A stretch of DNA of 64,000 bases from assembly GCA_012845835.1 (NCBI GenBank), contig JABAKD010000013.1:14407665-14471664 (forward strand), written 5' to 3'. The notes under the pieces were generated by a model. That model was not told the origin of the DNA and made no database searches. It was given only the letters and a program-made list of their open reading frames with translations. A program made the position numbers and the translations under genes. Position 1 is the stretch's first letter. Each line of letters starts with the position of its first letter. Positions 55,477 to 64,000 of the stretch are shown piece by piece. The DNA comes from Undaria pinnatifida. Lineage: Eukaryota > Sar > Phaeophyceae > Laminariales > Alariaceae.

Positions 55477-55900
55477 TCTACCATTAACTCTTGTCAATAA
55501 TCTAGAGTCTGTGGTCACACAAGGTGCTCGAGCCCTAGCTAGGAAGATCCGAAAAACCAAGTGAAATCAAAATTCGTCCGGGAAATACTACGCTTTCCCG
55601 CCTAAAAACGCACGAAAAGGAAAAAGGCGCACAACAAGTGAAAAGGTCCAATGTGCAAACTGAACTCACATGGCCGCGGGTATCCACTCAACTAGAGCAT
55701 AGAGTTGCCCCGTCCCCACAACTAACCAACTCGCGGCTACAAACTACAGCGGTTGGGCTGCCTGCACCGTACGAACCGTGCGGTAATCGTAAGTATAGAC
55801 GAACGCGCCTGCTGTCTGGAGTGCTGTCAGAGTGCCGACCCTCGGGCATGCAGTGAAACAAGAGCAATGGAACCAAAAACCACAGTACAGATATCAAATG
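55252..55900 (-). repeat. Retroposon E, full-length, long (CAA)n tail
   Basis: Minus strand from 55900: TTTTGGTTCCATTGCTCTTG, GGTGCAGGCAGCCCAACCGC, GATACCCGCGGCCATGTGAG, GCGGGAAAGCGTAGTATTTC, GGGCTCGAGCACCTTGTGTG and AAGAGTTAATGGTAGAAAAC. The CAA tail is about 220 nt, with CAC and CTA variants (55252-55476 on plus). Best reference copy of E. Confidence 0.85.
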
Positions 55901-55989
55901 TAGTATCGTCCGTGCAGGGCAATTTGTCCAATCACGGTTTGTTTGGATTACAATCGTTAAAACTTCATTCTGCGGCACAACACACTTGT

Positions 55990-56110
55990 TAGTTGTTGTT
56001 GTTTTCTCACATTACAGTAACTCTTCTTGTCAAACATCTTGAGTCGGTGGTCACACAAAGGTGCTGGAGCCCTAGGAAGATCCGAAAAACCAAGTGAAAT
56101 CAAATTTCAC
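55990..56110 (-). repeat. Retroposon E, 3' fragment
   Basis: Minus-strand end of E from TTTCACTTGGTTTTTCGGAT to a short CAA tail at 55990-56005. Confidence 0.8.
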
Positions 56111-57029
56111 TACCCCTCTTCGAAACCTCCGCCTTACCCCCACCGGTTGTATGGTCCGTGCAGGGCAATTCATCCAATCACTTTTTCGGTCATACCTTCG
56201 AAAGTTGAAACTACGATATTCGTGATCGCCCGTGTCGAGATACGTCGGAATTCGTTGAGTTTTGTGTACAAGAAAAAACCAGGGCGTTCGGGGACAGGGA
56301 TAGCGCATACACCCAACTAACCACCACCACCCGCAGAGGGGCCGAACAACCAACAAAGTAATTCTCACATTTTTTTTTTTTTTTTTTTTGTGTGGGAATC
56401 GTTTCGGAGAGGCATACCCTCGCACAAGGCGAACAACGTAACATTACAAGGTTATGTTCTGTAGGGTTTGTGGATTCCGAGTAAGGGTATAGGAGTCTTA
56501 CAAAACTTCCAGAAGTTTCGGGTACGAGTATGGAAGTGTTCATGAACTCATAAAAGTTCCGGGTATTGTGGCGCAGGCATACAGATATCACAGAAGTTCA
56601 GGGCGGGTAAAAAGCATGCTGTATGTACCCGTACCCCGGGTATTTTGACATGGGGCGTACAAAACTAACAGAAGTTCCGGGTACGGGTATACAAGTTTTA
56701 CAGAACTTCCACAAGTCCCGGGTATCGTGGCACGGTGGTACATAACTTACAGAAGTTCCGGGCAGGTATAAAAATGATGTACCCGTACGCCGGGTCTTTG
56801 TGACCCTGGCGTACAGAACATACAGAAGATCCGGGCACGGGTATGGGTGTCCTACAGAAGGTACAGACGTTATTTGTGGGTTAATTCCCGGGGTATATAC
56901 CCCGGATATGGTTCTGTGTGCACCCTACGGACAGAACGCGAATAGGAAGTTCGGGTACGGGTGGGTGTACGTGCTGTACAAAAGTCACAGACGTTCCGGG
57001 TGCGGTTAATAGCCGGGTAAGTACCCGCT

Positions 57030-57600
57030 TCAAAAAGGGGCGAAAAAACAACAAATAAATTGACTCGTAAAAAAGACACCATTATTTGTCAAGGCATTTC
57101 CAATATTACTGCGATTGGCACACTGCATACACTTCTTACTGATTGACACTTACTTATAAAAATAACACATGTATATACTGGCAACATACTTATCATAGTA
57201 GTCATTTTTTCTTGTACGTGCTTTCGTCCTCTAACCCGTTTGTGTTGTTGGTGCTGTTTTCCACAATTTTCAACATTCTCAATAATCATTAAATCTGAAC
57301 CTTTCCAACTTCCTGGGAAACGACTTCTTCCTTCCGCGGTCACGGGTTTACCTCCAAATTAACGCAATGAGCACAACATGAACAATACGATGAGGTATAA
57401 CTAATACTACTATATACTACTACTACTACTACGCGTCTCAACGCTTTGGTTCTAGAGAGTTGTATAAAGCGCATACGATATTGTGAGGGGGTTTGCTTCT
57501 GTGTGTAATTTCGAGTAGGGTTGTGGCGTCAACGTGACGGATGGGACATGGCATCAGAATGTGCATAACACGAGACATGAAGTCCGAATGCAATCGATGG
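57030..57600. other. AT-rich spacer in the satellite
   Basis: No gene. Contains a short (TAC)n run at 57407-57433. Confidence 0.5.
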
Positions 57601-58141
57601 ACCCTAATCTTTACCGGCCACTGCGGGTATTGTTACTAACGTATACCCGTACCCGGGGTACTGTGCCACTTTCTTACAGGACTCACAGAAGTTCCGAGCG
57701 GGTATCAAATGCTGTACACGTACCCCAGGCATTGTGGCCACGGGTGTACAGAACTTCCTGAAGTTCCGGGTACGGGTATGGAAGTCGTCCAGAACTTCCA
57801 GAAGTTCCGGGAACGGGTATGAATGTCCTACAGAACTTATAGGAGTTCTTCGTGGGGTAATAGTCGGCGTAATACCCAGGTGCTGTTTGTACGTACGCTA
57901 CAGAACATAACCCTGTAACATTACGTCTCGCATCCCTCGTTTTGTTCATGGACCAGGTACGACAACAATAAGTATATTTTTTCGACAGGGGCGACACAGC
58001 AGTGGTGTACAATACAAATATTACAATGTTACGTTCTGTAGGGTTTGTGGATTCCGGGTAAGGATATGGAAGTCTTCCAGAACTTCCGAAAGTTTCGGGT
58101 ACGGGTATGAACGTGTTACAAAACTTCCAGAAGTTCCGGGT

Positions 58142-58252
58142 CGTTGTTGTTGTTGTTCTCACATTGACCATTGTAAAAATCTAGAGTCCGTGGTCACACA
58201 AAGGTGTTGGAGTCCTAGGAAGATCCGAAAAACCAAATGAAATCGAAATTCG
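58142..58252 (-). repeat. Retroposon E, 3' fragment in the satellite
   Basis: GTTGTTGTTGTTGTTCTCAC (58143-58162) then E 3' sequence to ATTTCATTTGG. Inserted into the satellite unit. Confidence 0.8.
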
Positions 58253-58742
58253 TATTGTGGCACGGGCCTACAGAACTCACAGAAGTTCCGGGCAGGTACA
58301 AAAGCTGCTGTACCCGTACCCCGGATATTGTGGCACGGGGCGCACAGAGCTCACAGAAGTTCCGGGTACGGGTATGAATGTCCCACAAAACTTCCAGAAG
58401 TTCGGGTACGGATATGAAAGTTTTACAGAACTTCCAGAAGCTCACAACTTCCAGGAGTTCCGGGTATTGTGGCACGGGCGTACATAGCTTCCAGAAGTTC
58501 AACGTACGGGTATTTTAATGTCCTACATATATATGGAATTTACAGAAGCTCCGGGTACGGGTAATACCCGTGTAAATGCACACCCCCTCGTGAGGGACTT
58601 CGATTTGAAGTATCCTACAGAACATAATCTTATTGCATTACATCTCACATCTATCGTATTATTTACCAGGTATGTACCAGGTACGACAACAATAAAATAT
58701 ACTTTTCCTAGAGTGACAACACAGTGATGTACAATACAAATA

Positions 58743-59563
58743 CCGTAAACTACACAAGATAACACACCCCCGGTGATACATTTTAGCGCTTGAAAATATT
58801 ATCACCGGGTGTGGTATCCTGTGGGGGGTGTGGTATCTTGTGTAGCCCCGGTGATAGAGTGCTGGTCGCGGCGGCCCCCAGGGGGTGTGATAAACCAGGG
58901 GGTGTTATAGCACGTCCGACCTCCCACGGGGTACGTTTGGGGGTGTGATAAATATGGGGGTGTGATAAACCAGGGGGTTTGATAGCACGTCCGAACACCC
59001 ACAGGGTGTGTTTGGGGGTGTGATAAGTAAGGGGGTGTGATAAACCAGGGGGTGTGATAACCTCCGAACACCCACAGGTCGTGCTTGGGGGGGGATACCG
59101 AAGCACTCCTTGTAGAGTTGAGCCGCTGCTGCGGCACACTTGAAGGGTGTGGTATTGCGGGGGGGTGATACCTGTCCGAACGTCCGCACACACGGTATGT
59201 TTTAGCGCCTGCTGTACAGCTGCGGTCGAAGCAGTTGTCGGAGAAGCGGGGGCTCTTGCAGAGGCATTTTGCTCTCCCTCAACGTTCATGTTGTTGGAGG
59301 TCTCCACACGGGGTGTTCCCCCCGCACACAGGGTGTGGTGTTGTGTGCCCACGGGGCAGATGTTCTATGACCCCGGTGGTAGAAAAGAGGGACCCTGTGA
59401 ATGTATGCGGCGTAACTAAAATTATCACCGGGGTGTGGTATCTTGTGTAGCCCCGGTGATAAATCGATGGTTGCAAAAATGCGCCCAAAATTATCACCGG
59501 GGTGTCGTATTCTGTGGGGGGTGTGGTATCTTATGTGGGTGTGTTATCTTGTGTAGTTTACGG
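58743..59563 (-). mobile_element. TA-flanked element with 27 bp perfect inverted ends
   Basis: 821 bp. The ends are perfect 27-bp inverted repeats starting CCGTAAACTACACAAGATAA. TA occurs on both outer sides (58741-58742, 59564-59565). The sequence around the empty site is present at 58008-58060, where TACAATACAAATA runs straight into TTACAATG and TTCTGTAGGGTTTGTGG. The interior has ATTATCACCGGG repeats near both ends and a tandem array GGGGGTGTGATAAACCAGG (58870-59090). A TA duplication points to the Tc1/mariner group or a similar MITE. No transposase inside. Confidence 0.9.
58783..59352 (-). other. Open frame inside the TA element, unknown
   Basis: 190 codons from ATG 59352: MGTQHHTLCAGGTPRVETSN, then a helical-looking Ala-rich part (ASARAPASPTTASTAAVQQA). 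The rest is encoded by the tandem GGTGTGATAA repeats (ITPPGLSHP, YHTPKHT). The repeat part is translated low-complexity DNA. The first 80 residues could be a captured fragment. I do not recognise it, and I do not claim expression. Confidence 0.25.
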
Positions 59564-60370
59564 TATGCAAGGTTATGTTCTGTAGGGTTTGTTGATTCCG
59601 GATAAGTGTGTGGAAGTCTTAAAGAACTTCCAGAAGTTTTGGGTACGGGTATGAAAGTGTTACAGAACTTCTTGAAACTTCGGGTATTGTGGCACGGGCG
59701 TACAGAACACACAGAAGTTCCGGGCAGGTACAAAAGGTGCTGTATCCGTACCCGGGGGTTTGTGGCACAGGGCGTACAGAACTCACAGAAGTTCCGGGTA
59801 CGGTTATGAATGGTATGAATATCCTGCAAAACTAACAGAAGTTCGGGTATTACGGCTGTGAAAGCTTACAGAACTTACAGAAGTTCCGGGTATTGTGGCA
59901 CGGGCGTACAGTTCTCACAGGAGTTCCGGACAGGTACAAAAGTGCTGTACGGTATTTTATGAAAATATTTCAAGGACGTCAGCCGTGAGTTCGACGAATT
60001 TCGGGTCAATGGTCAATACTCATCTTTGCAAGCTGCGTTGTTGGTGCTAAAAATATACTATTAATATATGGGTGAGTTTTTATTACGAGGGGTCCTATTT
60101 CGTGTTCACTATAATGGTAAGTGTTGGTATTTTTACTCTAGGTGGGGATACTGTAGCACGGGGCGTACATAGCTCACAGAAGTCCCGGGTACGGGTATGA
60201 ATGTCCTACAATACTACAAGAAGTTCGGGTACGGGTATGACAGTCTTACAGAACTTCCAGGAGTTCCGGGTACTGTAGCACGGGCGTACATAACTTCCAG
60301 AAGTTCCGCGTACGGTTATGAATGTTCTACAGAACTTACAGGGAGTTTCGGGTACGGGTAATACCCGGGT

Positions 60371-61387
60371 AAATGCACACCCCCTCGGGGGAGAGTTCGA
60401 TGTGAAGTTTGTTGAGGATTTAATCCAACTTGTATAGCATTTGTCACTTAGCCCATGTCCCCGACGCAATCTATCTGTCGTAGCTTTGTTGGATACATGA
60501 ATTATCGACAAAACCACCACCACCAGGAGAGGCGATTAATCGTGAACTTCGATGAGTGGCGACCAGGGCAATAGCCGCGCTCACTGCTAGTCTATACTGT
60601 TCTGTAACAGATCATACCATAGCGTAGGCGCTTCTCAAAATATATAACGGCGGTCGCAAGCCCACATTTCCCCACCAGCTCGATAAAAAAAGCCAAGTGC
60701 CGCGACAAAGAAGGGAAACTACCGAAAAAACAGAGGATAGTTCCAGACGTCGATGGTACGTAGCTGCATCGCCGTCACGGCAGATCTATGTATTATTCCG
60801 ATGGGAAGAAACATTGATTGACAATACGCAACACGTGGTTTCCCGATAGGAGCCATATTTGCATTTTTCAACCAAATCGAATCGAATTCAATACGATTAA
60901 TAAAAAATGAATATTTTGATTCAAAAGCGTCCTTCGTGAATATAATACGTGCCCAAGGGTTAGAAACGAAAGAAACGTGAACAGGATCTACAAGCTGTAG
61001 TAGTGGGTGCTACTGTCATCACTATCATAATATACGATACGTACTGCTACATACCGCTTTACTTTCGGCGTTCGGTTGGTGTCACTGATAAGAAATGACA
61101 TCATACACTCTTTGGGTTATTAAACCTGAATTAATGCGTGTGGACTCCCCGCGGAGTGTAACAAAGGTATACACGTACCCCAGGTATTGTACCACAGTCT
61201 TACAGAAGTCACAGAAGTTCCGGGTTAGGGTATGGGGATCTTACAGAACTTACAGAATTCCGGGTGCAGTACGGAACTCACAGAAGATCCGGGTATTGTG
61301 TGTACAGCTGCGGTCGTGTCGTTGGGCATTTTACCGCACATAGAATGGTTGGATACATTTTGTTAGGGAGTTCAATTGTCATTATTG
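60371..61387. other. Non-coding spacer
   Basis: No gene. A small satellite fragment lies at 61165-61300. Confidence 0.5.
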
Positions 61388-61704
61388 GCATTTCTTTTTT
61401 TTTTCAAGCACATTTTCACTTTCCAGCTTCTGGACAAGCCGTGGTCACAGGTGTCATCCCTTCTCCTCCCCGGTTCTTGCCTTCAATTTTTGTCGCGCAT
61501 AGGGTTCAGCAGTCCCACTGCTCGTCGATTGTACATCGAATGTTGCTAACTCACGCTCTCGCGCTTTCCGCAAGTCAATTTGTCCACAAGAAAAAGTCCC
61601 AACGAATTTATACGAGTATGCACTCGGCGGGGCTCGAACTCACGAAACTGACCCATACCAGGCTCGAGGATAACCTGATACGCCACCGGGGCGACCGGTA
61701 CCAT
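61388..61704 (-). repeat. SINE family S1, copy 3, full length
   Basis: Minus strand from 61704: GGTCGCCCCGGTGGCGTATC with A box TGGCGTATCAGG, then B box GTTCGAGCCCC (about 61636-61646). The body shared with 16479-16782 follows, then the A tail (61389-61400 as T on plus). The best-preserved S1 and therefore the reference for the family. Confidence 0.9.
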
Positions 61705-61919
61705 TTCTTATGAGCTCTTGAGACCTTGCGATACGAACGGGAAGGTCCATGGCCGATGGCATGATACTTCCCAATATGATACGAACGAACTTTTGCATTG
61801 TGGACAAAAGCACTCCGAGCCTACGAGGGGAAGTCCACGGAGCTGATACCACCGGGCCGGCGGTCGTGCGAGTCGGTACAATTCAATTGAATAGGGTAAG
61901 ATCTGCTTACTGCCCAAAA

Positions 61920-63267
61920 CGAGACCAATTTTCTTTTCGGAGGCCGGAGAGCACTGCTTTGTATGCTGGTGTGGGACGTTGTTCTCTTCGAACATATGCG
62001 TGCATCTCTTGTTGCCTACTCGGAGTACGACCAGCAGATGCATATCACATACCAAGATGGGGGAGACCGGGTACTCGCGAGGAGGCGAGAGCTGGTAGAT
62101 TCGTCGACCCAAATGACGGTGGCTGATGAGTTCTACGATGGCAAGCCCTGGGTCGACCTCTCCGACGAGGAGCAAACGCAAAAAGGGCTCAAAAGGCTTG
62201 CTGGCGTTGATATGCAGCAGACGAGTGATGAGGATTATTGCCGCCAGATATTCCGTGTGCTAAAGATGGATGCGAGCGTGCGGGTAGATAGTAGGGTATT
62301 CATGCAAAAACGTGCCTTTCGGAAATATTTTGTTGACATCGGGCTCACGGAGGTGGTGAGGCCCGATGGTCAACAGTACACGCTAAAGTATGGCAAGGTG
62401 CTGATGGAGGCAATAGCGGCGGGAATCGAGCCACTCGTGTTCCGCCGCAAGGTGGAAAAGAAGGTTCGTTTCGATCTCGCGACGCATGTCCCTGACACGT
62501 TATTCAACATTTTTTACAGCAGGGATCAAGTTGTAATTGAGGCCAATGATGCTGAATGTCGGCAAACAGCAAAATGGCGTGGCGCTAGGTCCATGGGTGC
62601 TGCGGGGACCAAGCTGCAGGGATGTGCTGCTGACGAGCACGACTCACGCGAAAATGTCAAGGTTGCTGGTGTGAAATCAGAGCTGAATCGCCGGCACGAC
62701 AACAACGAGTGTTTAGTATGTGGCAAGCAGGGACACAAGTACGGGGACCGCCCCCAAAGCCAGCAGGGTAAGGTGGGGAAAGGCGTCCATGGCCAGAGCC
62801 ACAGCTTGACCCCCATACAGCAGCAGCGGTCCATAAACGGTCCCGTTCAGCATACCCGAAGCAAGACAACTGGGATGGCCCGTGCCTTTGCCACCCCTCG
62901 AGCTATTGGGTACCAGACCGCCTCAAAAGCGGTGGTTACGAAGGCCGAACCTGCTGCGCCTGAAGCGTGTATGCAGAATGACGACGACCACGTGTACATA
63001 TGCGTACCGAGAGAGAAGATGGCGCCAGTGGATAACGGGTTCACCGAGGCGGTACACAACCAGGTTTCCCAAAGCGCTGGGCTACAGAATGCGGCACCAG
63101 TTCTGCACTCCGTTCTGGTGCAGCCGCCGGCACGCGCGTCACAGCAGTGGGGTGGAGATTCCAGCACCATTTATTCCGCGCGTGTTGCGGTTGTGCAAGC
63201 TGGCAGATGTGGTGACACGATCGTGGATTCGGTAGAGAACGAACCGCATATGGAGGGCCTGACGTAG
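61920..63267 (+). pseudogene. Gypsy-like Gag
   Basis: Gag of an LTR retrotransposon. ATG candidate at 61963 (MLVWDVVLFEHMRASLVAYS). The frame is open upstream to about 61900, so the true start may be earlier. Middle: FYDGKPWVDLSDEEQTQKGL, SDEDYCRQIFRVLKMDASVR, KKVRFDLATHVPDTLFNIFY. The zinc knuckle at residues about 250-265 reads CLVCGKQGHKYGDR, with the last Cys replaced by Arg. A Gln/Ala-rich tail ends at TAG 63265-63267. The protease continues in the same frame. Gypsy-type rather than copia by the protease style; RT, which would decide, is off-window. Confidence 0.75.
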
Positions 63268-64000
63268 CACCTCGCGGGGCGCCTTGCGGTTTCCGGTGCT
63301 TCCGCGGCTGCTGAGGTCAGGGTGCTGATGGATTCTGGTTCAGGCATTACAGCCATATTGGAGGAGCTGGTAGAGGCCCTGCAGGGACAGCCGGGGATGA
63401 CGCAAACCGCGTTAACGCAGGCGTTTGTTGTGCATGCGCATGTGGTGATGTCGTTTGGCCAGGAGTGTGGTATTGAGACGCAATCGGGTCCGCTCCACTT
63501 AACGATCGAAACTCCATGGGGACCAGTCCGGTTTATTATGCCATATATCGTGCTCCCTGGGCGTGGCGATGTGGTTATCATCGGGCAGATAACGTCGAGA
63601 AAGAAACTCTGCATCGACGTCATGGCGCAGCTCGTAGCATCTGTACTGAAGGCTCACGGGTGTCAAGATGACTCTAAGATGGAGCTTACAGATCTTGCTG
63701 TGGGCGAGGCCAACGCTGATGCTGTGCTGCGGGTGGCGATGGCTGTCACGGCGTTCGAGTCGGGCATTGACTCGTCAGATGTCGTGGAAGATGAGGTCAC
63801 GCTGACGCCTGCTGTTTCAGCGATCCATGATGTTCCAGGATTCCGAGGTGGAGATGCAAGATCGTGTGGGCGTGTTGGAGACGGCGGTCAATGACGCTGT
63901 TGACCATGGCTCCCCGCCGGAAGGTGCCGAGATGCTGCGTGATATCGTTTTTCGCACGCACCTTTACGTGTTATGTCGGGCGTTGCCGGGTGACCCACCT
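63268..64000 (+). pseudogene. Gypsy-like protease and start of Pol, partial
   Basis: Same frame as the Gag after its TAG. HLAGRLAVSGASAAAEVRV leads into LMDSGSGITAILEELVEAL with the retropepsin DSG. GDVVIIGQITSRKKLCIDVM (C-terminal flap and IG motif) follows. A frame change near 63815 moves coding to QDSEVEMQDRVGVLETAV and EMLRDIVFRTHLYVL, the segment that should precede RT. It runs off the window. The protease active site is intact. Confidence 0.8.

Larger units (their letters stand above)
56440..60370. repeat. Degenerate satellite with AGAACTTCCAGAAGTTCCGG unit
   Basis: Clusters at 56480-57020, 57610-57860, 58020-58560, 59570-59950 and 60130-60370, plus a stray cluster at 61165-61300. Unit about 35 bp: a hairpin-forming GAACTTCCAGAAGTTC followed by CGGGTACGGGTATG; a second type has GGTATTGTGGCACGGGCGTA. 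All in one orientation. Intervening segments hold E (58142-58252), the TA element and non-coding AT-rich DNA (57030-57600). Confidence 0.85.

Noticed and set aside
55218-55487. Poly-Asn and poly-Val frames
   Set aside because: Translation of the CAA tail of retroposon E.
56872-58502. Repeated frames with TRNFCEFC and PVPELLEVL in the satellite
   Set aside because: The apparent protein repeats follow the satellite unit, with stops and frame changes between them.
56480-60370. Heat-shock-element-like GAA/TTC pattern
   Set aside because: Spacing is GAA-N-TTC-NN-GAA-N-TTC, not the 2-nt spacing of a real heat-shock element; the pattern is the satellite hairpin.

Overview
This is a eukaryotic nuclear window with no recognisable host gene. 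Nearly every coding remnant belongs to a transposable element, and most are broken by stops or frameshifts. Between them lie non-coding dispersed repeats, tRNA-derived SINEs, poly-C tracts, (CAA)n microsatellites and a long degenerate satellite. A GT-AG intron, Copia, DIRS-like, Gypsy-like and pogo-like elements, and three TTAGGG units rule out a bacterium. The mix would suit a large repeat-rich protist or algal genome (a brown alga or another stramenopile is my guess), but nothing seen here proves it. A run of 500 N (46852-47351) shows this is a draft scaffold.

Layout. 1-9048: a decayed Ty1/copia element on the minus strand, split in its Gag by a second, full-length Copia (2662-8824, with two LTRs and a TGAC duplication). 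9049-26590: non-coding repeat families (called A, B, C, G, H here), three groups of tRNA-derived SINEs, tandem duplications and poly-C mosaics. 27132-32017: a third Copia on the plus strand, LTR-bounded, lacking RT and carrying an inversion inside gag. It sits inside a poly-C mosaic that resumes on its far side. 34178-36660: a pogo/Tigger-like DDE transposase pseudogene with one intron that holds telomere-type repeats. 39500-43600: (CAA)-tailed retroposons D and E, their microsatellites, a pair of ATAGTGGCA repeat clusters and one orphan acidic reading frame. 44040-49760: a DIRS-like element on the minus strand (Gag, RT, RNase H, tyrosine recombinase). 50148-51549: a foldback or Mutator-like element with 184/182 bp inverted ends. 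56440-61300: a degenerate satellite that contains a clean TA-flanked element (58743-59563) with a paralogous empty site nearby. 61900-64000: the gag-protease part of a Gypsy-like element running off the window.

How it fits together. The sequence is a stack of insertions, and several layers can be ordered: Copia 2 into Copia 1, Copia 3 into the poly-C mosaic, family C into retroposon D, family G into retroposon E, and the TA element into the satellite. Much of the simple sequence can be explained as tails of retroposons D and E rather than independent microsatellites. The strongest observations are the gag inversion in Copia 3, the TA element with its empty site, the shared (CAA)n-tail architecture of D and E, and the transposase intron with interstitial telomere repeats.
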